A DNA stretch of 23,421 nucleotides from Phycisphaerales bacterium UBA3190 (GTDB taxonomy: Bacteria > Planctomycetota > Phycisphaerae > Phycisphaerales > UBA1924). The DNA lies in NCBI GenBank assembly GCA_002364005.1, contig DEXG01000017.1, positions 161,960 to 185,380 on the forward strand. The letters run 5' to 3'. Each line of letters begins with the position of its first letter. The first letter of the stretch is position 1. The position numbers and the translations under genes are program-made. The notes beneath the pieces are model-generated. The model was not told the DNA's origin, did not search any database, and worked only from the letters and a program-made list of their open reading frames with translations. Of the stretch, positions 8,930 through 16,174 are shown one piece after another.

Positions 8930-9816
8930 CCGGCGATGACCTCCAATCGGTCGGTCCGAGCCGCCGCCCTCCCGGGCGTGTGCTCGTTCTGGGCAGCACC
9001 GGCATGCTCGGGCGATCTTGGGTCCGGCTCTTGGAGGACAAAGGGATTGAGCACCGCGACCTGAGCCGACCGGAGTTCAACCTTAGCGAGCCCCAGTCCA
9101 TCGAGCGGGCCTTTGACCGCCCGTACGACCTCGTGATCAACGCCGCAGCTTGGACTGATGTTGATGGGGCCGAAGACGACGAGGCGGGCGCGACACAGGC
9201 CAACGCCTACGCCGTCGAACAGATCGCGAAACGATGCCGCGAACTTGGTGCCATGCTGATCACGTACTCGACCGACTACGTCTTCGATGGACGAGCGACC
9301 GAGCCGTACCCGATCGATGCGCCGATCGACCCGGTGAACGCCTACGGCCGGTCCAAGGCCCTCGGCGAGACCCAACTGCGCCAAACCACCCCCGATCACC
9401 TGCTCATCCGCACCAGCTGGGTGTACGCGCCCTGGGGCAAGAACTTCGTACTTACCATGATGAAGCTGATATGCGACCGTGAGCAGCTCAGTGTGGTCAA
9501 CGACCAGCGGGGTCGACCGACGAGCGCCACACACCTCGCCGCGGGCTCACTGGCGATGTACCTTGCCGGCGCAACCGGCACTTGGCACCTGACGGATTCG
9601 GGGGAGTGCACCTGGTTCGAGTTCGCCCAAGAGATCAAGGCGGTGATCGGTGCCCGCTGTGAAATCGAACCCTGCGGCAGCGACGCCTTCCCGCGTCCGG
9701 CCAAGCGCCCGTCATACAGCACCCTAGACCTAAAGCCGACACAGCAGCTGCTTGGCGAGATCGGGGGGTGGTCTAAGCGACTCCGGGAATCGATCCACGC
9801 CGCCCGCCAGCAATAA
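8926..9816 (+). CDS. rmlD: dTDP-4-dehydrorhamnose reductase
   Basis: A 296-residue NAD(P)H-dependent short-chain reductase that completes dTDP-L-rhamnose synthesis by reducing the 4-keto sugar. Visible signatures are the dinucleotide-binding loop LGSTGMLGRSW (22-32), NAAAWTDVDGAE (72-83), STDYVFDG (115-122) and the catalytic YGRSK (Y140, K144). The ATG at 8926 overlaps the rmlC-like stop as ATGA. A TTG at 8908 is in frame but less likely. The pair is transcribed opposite to all other genes in the window and ends just before a terminator hairpin. rmlA and rmlB are not present here and must lie elsewhere if dTDP-rhamnose is made. Confidence 0.93.
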   Translation: MTGDDLQSVGPSRRPPGRVLVLGSTGMLGRSWVRLLEDKGIEHRDLSRPEFNLSEPQSIERAFDRPYDLVINAAAWTDVDGAEDDEAGATQANAYAVEQIAKRCRELGAMLITYSTDYVFDGRATEPYPIDAPIDPVNAYGRSKALGETQLRQTTPDHLLIRTSWVYAPWGKNFVLTMMKLICDREQLSVVNDQRGRPTSATHLAAGSLAMYLAGATGTWHLTDSGECTWFEFAQEIKAVIGARCEIEPCGSDAFPRPAKRPSYSTLDLKPTQQLLGEIGGWSKRLRESIHAARQQ

Positions 9817-9817
9817 A

Positions 9818-9844
9818 AAGAGCAGTCCCGATGGGACTGCTCTT
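9818..9844 (-). terminator. Intrinsic terminator between convergent rmlD and sorting-tail protein gene
   Basis: A perfect 12-base-pair stem (AAGAGCAGTCCC / GGGACTGCTCTT) closes a 3-base loop. On the minus strand the stem is followed by TTTTTATTG when adjoining bases are included, so it is best suited to end transcription of the gene at 9869-10579. It begins two bases after the rmlD stop and could also slow plus-strand transcription, but there is no T-run on that side. Confidence 0.88.
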
Positions 9845-9868
9845 GGAGTGTTCAAATGCTCGGAGCAA

Positions 9869-10579
9869 TCAGCTGCGGCGCATCCGCTTGATACCCGCGA
9901 TGCCGCCAAGGGTCAGCAGGCCCGCGAGCGACGCGGTCGGCAGCGGCACGATGAAGAGCTGATCCTGCGTCGATGCATTAATCATCGCGCTCAGCCCAGC
10001 AACAGTTGCGCTGGGGTTCGCGTTGACCTGGGTTTCCAGTGTCCCCATCGCAGTGGCGACGGAACCATTGCCCGTGACGACGGCCTCATCGAGGACCACC
10101 TTCCAGATCATGCCCTGGATCGCAGCCAAACGGGTATTGGTCGCACCGGCACCAGCTGTCAGATCGCTGTTGATCCAGCCGAGGCTGATCGCAGCTGCGA
10201 CAACCGCGTTTACCTCTGCCTCGTCGGCGAGATCATACTGCGGGCCACCATTCCCAGGAGCTGGGTTAGGTGCATTCCGGATATCAGTCACATCGTATGT
10301 GTATGACCCGGTGAGTGTATTCTGAAGCTCCACACAGAATGTCGAGAAGCTCCCGCCCGAGAACTGACCACCGCCACGCTGCCCACCGACATCGGTATAG
10401 GCGAAGTGGTTATGACCAGCGTCGAAATCCATATTGACAAATCCACCAAAGCCGGTGTTATCGATATGGACACCATTGCTGATACCGGTCATGCCGGTGC
10501 TCATCGCATCAAAAGCAGAAAACGCGCTGCCGCACGAAGCGGCAAGCGCGATCATTGAAATAGTAACTCGATTCTTCAT
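9869..10579 (-). CDS. Secreted protein with VPLPT exosortase sorting tail and thioester-like Cys/Gln motifs (paralog 1)
   Basis: A 236-residue predicted exported protein. An N-terminal signal peptide spans about residues 1-21. The C-terminus has the tripartite sorting form: VPLPTA (211-216), a hydrophobic segment (217-230), then KRMRRS. This is a PEP-CTERM/VPLPA-CTERM-like exosortase substrate signal. The mature chain has only one cysteine, C82 in FSTFCVELQ, and Q155 in LAAIQGMIW. These resemble the Cys and Gln motifs of thioester-domain adhesins. The start is supported by GGGAGGTGAAAG before the ATG. It is 36% or more identical by eye to the next gene, with matching blocks throughout, so the pair arose by duplication. 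Three CTATTTGT repeats lie just upstream. The likely location is the outer surface or EPS matrix; biochemical function is unknown. Confidence 0.85.
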   Translation of the reverse strand: MKNRVTISMIALAASCGSAFSAFDAMSTGMTGISNGVHIDNTGFGGFVNMDFDAGHNHFAYTDVGGQRGGGQFSGGSFSTFCVELQNTLTGSYTYDVTDIRNAPNPAPGNGGPQYDLADEAEVNAVVAAAISLGWINSDLTAGAGATNTRLAAIQGMIWKVVLDEAVVTGNGSVATAMGTLETQVNANPSATVAGLSAMINASTQDQLFIVPLPTASLAGLLTLGGIAGIKRMRRS

Positions 10580-10597
10580 CTTTCACCTCCCGGGGGC

Positions 10598-10634
10598 ACA
10601 AATAGCCCAGGTAAACAAATAGGTGCACAAATAG
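10598..10634 (-). repeat. Three CTATTTGT repeats in the leader of paralog 1
   Basis: The octamer ACAAATAG (CTATTTGT on the coding strand) occurs at 10598-10605, 10615-10622 and 10627-10634. The outer two copies share the longer GCACAAATAG. They fill the 73-base gap between the paralog 2 stop and the paralog 1 ribosome binding site. They could be a regulator site or an RNA element; no function is known to me. Confidence 0.6.
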
Positions 10635-10652
10635 ACGGCTTGTCGATTTGGT

Positions 10653-11348
10653 TTACTTGCGATTCAGTCGCTTGTACCCACCGAGACCAGCCAGTGTCAG
10701 CATGCCTGCAAAGGCAGCGGTCGGCAGAGGCACGATGAAGAGCTGGTCTTGCGAATCAGCGCTCACCATGGCTTGGAGATTAAAAATCTCTGGGTTATCA
10801 ACATGGCCGATTTGTGCTGACAATGTTGACATCGCAGTCCCCACGCCAGAATGGTTAGCTGTGACGACAGCCCCATCGAGGACGGCATCCCAGATCAATC
10901 CCTGGATCGCGGCAAGACGAGCGTTGGTCACATTTGATCCCGCGGAGAGATCGCTATTGATCCATTCAAGCGCGACTGCGGCCGAAATAACTGCGGCGAC
11001 CTCTGCTTCATCGACAGCGTCGTAGTCAGGCACTGCACCTGGTGTTGGATTTGGTGCATTACGAATCTGATCAATTTCGTACATTGCATCACGAGCCGTC
11101 TGCAACTCGATGCAGAAAGTCGAGAATGTGCCACCACTAAACTGGCCAAGCCCACGATCGCCACCAACATCATCGTACTGGAAGTTGAAGTGGCCAGCAG
11201 CATAAAGCGCGTTGATGCCACCATTCGCGGTGTTGTCGATGCGAATCGCATTTCCCACACCAGTTATATCGATGTAGTCCGCCTGAAAGCCTGCGTAAGC
11301 AGACCCCGAAGCCAAGACGACTGCCATTGCAGCAAGACTGTTCTTCAT
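10653..11348 (-). CDS. Secreted protein with VPLPT exosortase sorting tail and thioester-like Cys/Gln motifs (paralog 2)
   Basis: A 231-residue exported protein paralogous to the next gene downstream. The signal peptide spans about residues 1-19 (cleavage plausible after SAYA). The sorting tail is VPLPTAAF (206-213), hydrophobic to about 224, then YKRLNRK. C79 (in FSTFCIELQ) is the only cysteine of the protein, and Q149 lies in LAAIQGLIW. Other conserved blocks shared with paralog 1 are GQFSGG, IRNAPNP, ADEAEV/VDEAEV and EWINSDL/GWINSDL. The start at 11348 is supported by GAGGGAACC; ATG 11366 adds six residues with poor support. No terminator follows, so it is probably co-transcribed with paralog 1. 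It is a likely substrate of the exosortase encoded at 20542-21435. Confidence 0.85.
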   Translation of the reverse strand: MKNSLAAMAVVLASGSAYAGFQADYIDITGVGNAIRIDNTANGGINALYAAGHFNFQYDDVGGDRGLGQFSGGTFSTFCIELQTARDAMYEIDQIRNAPNPTPGAVPDYDAVDEAEVAAVISAAVALEWINSDLSAGSNVTNARLAAIQGLIWDAVLDGAVVTANHSGVGTAMSTLSAQIGHVDNPEIFNLQAMVSADSQDQLFIVPLPTAAFAGMLTLAGLGGYKRLNRK

Positions 11349-11689
11349 TTTGGTTCCCTCATCCATTCTTTAGTATTATGCTGCTCAACACGTTGATTAA
11401 GCAGACTGAACCTCTCCGTGTAGCCGATACTCCGATAGTCGGCTCATCTCCTGTGTGCACACATGATATGCGCACCCCTCATGCCCTGTGGCGCAACCTG
11501 CGCCACGTTGGACACACAGAGGGTATCACGCAACAGGGTCAAATCGAAGTAAATCCCTGGTTTTCTACTCGTTTTCTTGTGAAGATGACACGCCGACCCA
11601 AACTCATGCCGTACATATGGGCCGGCCATGGATTATGGGGCCTGAAACCTCACCATGCCAGAGACTTACGGACAGTTCAGTGACGTCGA
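11349..11689 (-). promoter_or_regulatory. Leader/promoter region upstream of the paralog pair
   Basis: The 341 bases between the TPR protein stop and paralog 2 hold no convincing gene. They should contain the promoter of the paralog pair, but I cannot pick one with confidence. Two inverted repeats stand out. GTGGCGCA/TGCGCCAC at 11488-11506 is a perfect 8-bp stem with a 3-base loop and no T-run. AGCCGA/TCGGCT at 11422-11444 is a 6-bp stem with an 11-base loop that contains an alternative CCGA/TCGG stem. Both lie within 160 bases of the start codon and could be operators or leader RNA hairpins. Confidence 0.5.
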
Positions 11690-14600
11690 TTAGAGCTCAA
11701 CACCATGGCGCTTGAGCATCTGCACGAGCTCATCGTCGAGCGGCGACTGTGCAGCCAGTTCTCGAACTCGCTCGATCGCACCGTTCAGATCGGCCGCCCG
11801 TGAATCCCCCAACTTGTGGTACACGATCGCTAGCCCGACCCAGCCCTCCGCACTTGAGCGATTCAGCTTCGTGCAGGTCGTGAATGCCTGTTCGGCAACA
11901 CGCAGATCATTGGCTTCAAGCTCGACCCATCCCCGTGTGCCCCAATAGGGAGCCGCCTCAGGCATAATCGTTGTCGCTTCGCTCGCGTACTCCTGCACAG
12001 TGCTGGCATCCGCTGGATCCAGACCTGCTCTCAGCCACGACATCGCCAGGTTATTCAGCACCATTGCCTTCAATGGGATTGCTGGTAGATTGAAGTCAAC
12101 GATCTGCTGATAAATCGACTTGGACTGATCGTACAGACCTGCTTCAGATGCGAACAAAGCAGCGTCCAGAAGAGGTGCGAGATTTGATGGATCTGACTTG
12201 CTTGCCCTCAGCATCTCAGAAACAGCCGTGCCGTAGTGATCGCTCGAGATGCCCGGATCTTCGCTCGAACGAGCGAGGACAACATGAGCGCGTGCGATAC
12301 TCATCAGCAGAGCTGGCTCTTCATTACCGCTGAGGAGCGGCTCAAGATTCCGCAAAGCATTCTCAGCGTATTCACTCACCCATGCCTGGTGGTTGTAAGC
12401 AAGGCTGACCCAGGCAGACCCAAGAGCCCTTCGATCATCTTCATCTGATACAGCTTCCGCATCACGGATCCACTGAGCGCCGACCTGGTGATCCTCAATG
12501 GCATTCACGGCCAAGCCGAGCCAGACTCGTGTCCTGATATCGCGGTGCCCGGAAATGAGCCCCTCGAGCCGCGCGTGGGTCTGCTCGGGCGCCTCTCCCA
12601 ACAACAACCTGGCGGTACAGAAGGCATTGAGCACCTCCACGCTCGCTGGAATCTCGGCCGTCTGCATGGCTTCATCCACAAAGGGGCTCAGCAATGACTC
12701 CGCCTCGCCGTATGCCTCCAACTGGATATGCGCCCTCGCCATGAGCAGCGCAGCCATCAGTGTCGAATCGAGTGCATTGGCCTGCCAGAGTCGGATGACC
12801 CGCAGCGCGTGTTCCGGCTGCGAGGCACGAAGATACGCATCGCCCGTGATGGCCATGACAGCGGGATCACTAGGCACATTCTTGAGTGCTGTTTCTCCTA
12901 AGCGAGCAAGCGTCAACGGGTTCAGTTGCAGGGTGCTCAACTCACGGACAGCGTAGGTCTGCACGGGCCCAATCGTAGGGAACTGATCGATCAGCTCCTC
13001 GAGCATCTGCGCACGCTGATCATCACTCACATCCGGGTCGATCGTGTCGTACGCATCGACCATTTCGACCGCCCTTCGAAGCCGAGGGCTGTCGCCCATA
13101 CCGGGCAAACTCAATAAGTCGATGGCACTCCCGGGCGTCCCCTGCGCGAGTACCCCCAGACGAGCAAGCTCATCGTCGGACTCGATCATTCCAGCAGCCC
13201 GCTTATATGTGGCGAGTGCTTCCTCTCGCCGATCAAGTTCGATTAGGCGACGGATAAGCATTTTCCAAGCAGGGGCGTAACCGGGCTCTACCTCAACTGC
13301 TTGGCGAAGCGCGGCGATCTGATCATCCGGCGTGAGGTACGAGCGAGCGTAACGGGCATACACCACGCGGGATTCGCTCGCACTGAGACCGTAACGCTCA
13401 CCGCTGTTGGCGATGTCCATCGCTTCCGGCTTGCTGCCGGAACGAGCCATCAACGAAGCCAGACGCAGGAGACTCTCCTGGTCCAATGTCTCCGCCTTCG
13501 CGGTCTGAATCAACAACTCTTTCCCGCGGCTGGCCTGCCCATCTTTCAGCAAGATGTCCGCCAATGACAATGCAGCCTGCGGATTGCCGGTGCTGCTGAG
13601 GATACGGCGATAGATCGAAATCGCATCTTTCGATTCACCAAGATTCTCGAAGCGTTGGGCAACCTGTGACAGAGCGATCAGGTCGTCCTTGAATCGCGTT
13701 GTAAACTCCCGGAGCAGCGATAATGCCTGATCGTTGTCACCGAGTTTGAACGCGAGATCTGATGCCTGGAGCAGGTAACGCTGGGCACTGAGATTATTCA
13801 GCTGGCGTGAAATCGTGACATACTCATCGATCGCACCCTGTAGATCCGGCTCGTATCGCTCTGTTTCTGGCAGCCCAGGATCCGGCTGAAGCGCCAGCAG
13901 ATTTCCCAGCATGGTGCGTGCCTGAACATTCCCAGGCTCGCTTGCAACGACCGACCGCACAATGTCCATTGCACGCTTCCTGTTCGTGCTGGTATGCTTG
14001 CCTATGCCGGTCACGGTCGCCCCAGCGCGAGCCAGCCGCAATCGTGCAGGCAGGGTCTTCCCTGCTGTTTCCGTCAGATCCACGATTTGCTGAATGATTT
14101 CGTTGACGCGATCGAGATCATCGCCGAACGCCTTCGACTCCGCCGCCAGATAGAGCAGTTTCACATCATCAGCATTGGCTTCCAAGAGCGCTTCCCACGC
14201 ATCCTCGGCACGCGGGTCATCGCGGATATCAAGGAACTGGGCTCGCGTTTGTTCCCAAGCGAATCTCGATTCATCATCAGCGCCTGCGAGACCTGATTCG
14301 ATGATCCTCAGACCGGCATCTGTTGAGCCCTGCTCAATCGCCTCTTGCATCGCAATCCCGAGCGCCCCCGCCGGTGTGCGTGCGCCGATCGTTTCGAACG
14401 CGATACCCGATTCTTTCGAGATCCCATACTGATAACGCAGATCAACATTGATCAACTCGACCATCACCGGATCGGTAGGATCCGCATGCGTGAACGCCTC
14501 TACGAGCAATGCACGGGCATCTTCACGCTCCCCCATTGCTGTCAGAATCGTCGCTACAAGCGGGGCAAACCTCGAGCGTTCTTCGACCGGGATCCCCTCG

Positions 14601-16135
14601 CTGCGCAGATTCCAGTTCTCAACAAAGCGCTGACCGGAATCAGACGGCAGCTCATTGCGACGAGCCAGATCGGCTTTGGACTGAAGGACCACGATCGCAC
14701 CATCTGGACCGAGGCGCTCAAGTTCATCAATATACTCGAGTGCCTCAACAAGCCGCCCCTGCTCGGCATACGCACGCACGACCTGAATCAGAGGCGCGGA
14801 CCATCCCATCGTATCAAAGCGGTACTTACGACCGATCTCATTATTCGCGAGCCGGTTCGCGAGCAACCACTGCTCAACTGCTTCGTTGAACCGCCCTTGA
14901 AGCTCCTGCACATCTCCCATACGCAGACGAAATGTGGGCTCGCCCGGGTACCCATCGAGCGCACGCTGCATGGCGAGCCTTGCGTCAACCATGCGATTCT
15001 TCCGGAGCGCCTCTTCTGCTTCGAGGAATGCTGACCAAGCAGGGCCGCGGCGATCCAGTACCACGCCGGCCAACTGCTCCTTGAGTTCAGCCTCACGAGC
15101 CTCATCACCGGTGCGAACTGCCGCGAGTATTTGATACCCGATCAGATCTGGATCCGGCTCGCCAGAGTCGGTCTTGAATGACAGAGACAACAGTGTCTCA
15201 TCATCCTGTGCCCAATACAGACGCCTGGATGACCACACGATGCTGGCAAAGTCACCGTTGTTCATTGCTGAACGCAGTTGCACAGCAGTCGAGTGCTTCG
15301 GACGAAGCAGCTCATTGAAAATTCGGCTGCATTGCCACGCGGTGCTTGCATTGATCTCTGGCGCATCCGGAAGCCATTCAACGGCGACGGGGTCCAGACC
15401 GATCAATCGACACAACTCATTGAGCACATCCTCGTTGCTCATACCCTCGCTGGAGCGTTGAAATGCGAGTAGCTGCTCATCCGTTCTCCCCGGGAACCGG
15501 TCGAGACGCTCCTCAAGGAGCGCGTCTACCTCGCCAGCACGCCCGTGCTGAATCAGATAACTGTAGTACACATCGGCATCGTTGAAGTTGCTCTGAGCAT
15601 GTTCATATGCTGAACGAAGAACGGGCTCGAGTTCAGCGTCACGGACTTTGAGCGAAGCCAGGGCGTACCTGAGTTCGCGATACACTTCTATATCGTGTTC
15701 GTTATGCTTGTTGATCAGATCTTCAGCCAGCGACCTTGCCTCGACGAACATCTGCCACGTGTTCAAGAGCGGAAGCAGCTCACGCATCACTTCAACATCA
15801 CCGGGAACGCGCCTGAGATACTCGCGATACGAGTTGATCGCTGCCAGTATGTGCCCACCATCACCAACCTGCACCTTTAACCGGGCCCGCGCGTGCATCA
15901 ACAGGGACTCGGGATCCACATCCTCGGCATTACGGTTATACCGACCAAGCTGAGTGACCGCTTCGATATAGTCCCCATTCTCATACGCTGCGATACCATC
16001 AGTCCGCATGGCCTCGAGATTTCGAGCGCTACGCCAGGGACGGAAGACAAAAAAGCCGAAGAGGACGAGCAGAACAATCGTCCCCAGAGAACCGAGCAAG
16101 ACCACGCGCCGGAATGTTCTTGGCTTCATTGGCAT
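11690..16135 (-). CDS. Very long membrane-anchored TPR protein of the exosortase/EPS locus
   Basis: A 1481-residue protein with one N-terminal transmembrane helix (about 10-30, RVVLLGSLGTIVLLVLFGFFVF) after a short basic segment, so the rest is probably periplasmic. Nearly all the remainder is helical and organised as degenerate tetratricopeptide repeats. Clear examples are DGIAAYENGDYIEAVTQL near the start and GWVGLAIVYHKLGDS near the end. TPR proteins are frequent in exosortase/EPS loci (for example PrsT-like proteins), where they are thought to scaffold polymerisation or export, but this one is much longer than the usual ~900 residues and lacks a sorting tail. The start at 16135 has AAGGTGAG six bases upstream; ATG 16159 is possible but lacks such a site. 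Exact role unknown. Confidence 0.85.
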   Translation of the reverse strand: MPMKPRTFRRVVLLGSLGTIVLLVLFGFFVFRPWRSARNLEAMRTDGIAAYENGDYIEAVTQLGRYNRNAEDVDPESLLMHARARLKVQVGDGGHILAAINSYREYLRRVPGDVEVMRELLPLLNTWQMFVEARSLAEDLINKHNEHDIEVYRELRYALASLKVRDAELEPVLRSAYEHAQSNFNDADVYYSYLIQHGRAGEVDALLEERLDRFPGRTDEQLLAFQRSSEGMSNEDVLNELCRLIGLDPVAVEWLPDAPEINASTAWQCSRIFNELLRPKHSTAVQLRSAMNNGDFASIVWSSRRLYWAQDDETLLSLSFKTDSGEPDPDLIGYQILAAVRTGDEAREAELKEQLAGVVLDRRGPAWSAFLEAEEALRKNRMVDARLAMQRALDGYPGEPTFRLRMGDVQELQGRFNEAVEQWLLANRLANNEIGRKYRFDTMGWSAPLIQVVRAYAEQGRLVEALEYIDELERLGPDGAIVVLQSKADLARRNELPSDSGQRFVENWNLRSEGIPVEERSRFAPLVATILTAMGEREDARALLVEAFTHADPTDPVMVELINVDLRYQYGISKESGIAFETIGARTPAGALGIAMQEAIEQGSTDAGLRIIESGLAGADDESRFAWEQTRAQFLDIRDDPRAEDAWEALLEANADDVKLLYLAAESKAFGDDLDRVNEIIQQIVDLTETAGKTLPARLRLARAGATVTGIGKHTSTNRKRAMDIVRSVVASEPGNVQARTMLGNLLALQPDPGLPETERYEPDLQGAIDEYVTISRQLNNLSAQRYLLQASDLAFKLGDNDQALSLLREFTTRFKDDLIALSQVAQRFENLGESKDAISIYRRILSSTGNPQAALSLADILLKDGQASRGKELLIQTAKAETLDQESLLRLASLMARSGSKPEAMDIANSGERYGLSASESRVVYARYARSYLTPDDQIAALRQAVEVEPGYAPAWKMLIRRLIELDRREEALATYKRAAGMIESDDELARLGVLAQGTPGSAIDLLSLPGMGDSPRLRRAVEMVDAYDTIDPDVSDDQRAQMLEELIDQFPTIGPVQTYAVRELSTLQLNPLTLARLGETALKNVPSDPAVMAITGDAYLRASQPEHALRVIRLWQANALDSTLMAALLMARAHIQLEAYGEAESLLSPFVDEAMQTAEIPASVEVLNAFCTARLLLGEAPEQTHARLEGLISGHRDIRTRVWLGLAVNAIEDHQVGAQWIRDAEAVSDEDDRRALGSAWVSLAYNHQAWVSEYAENALRNLEPLLSGNEEPALLMSIARAHVVLARSSEDPGISSDHYGTAVSEMLRASKSDPSNLAPLLDAALFASEAGLYDQSKSIYQQIVDFNLPAIPLKAMVLNNLAMSWLRAGLDPADASTVQEYASEATTIMPEAAPYWGTRGWVELEANDLRVAEQAFTTCTKLNRSSAEGWVGLAIVYHKLGDSRAADLNGAIERVRELAAQSPLDDELVQMLKRHGVEL

Positions 16136-16174
16136 GAATAACTCACCTTTCAGAGGCATTTTTTGTATGCACAG

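Noticed and set aside
9752..10306. 184-residue plus-strand frame across the rmlD end and the sorting-tail gene
   Set aside because: It crosses the terminator and overlaps two real genes in other frames; no domain is visible.
14345..15034. 229-residue plus-strand open frame inside the TPR gene
   Set aside because: Antisense shadow of a well-supported coding frame; no ribosome binding site or recognisable domain.
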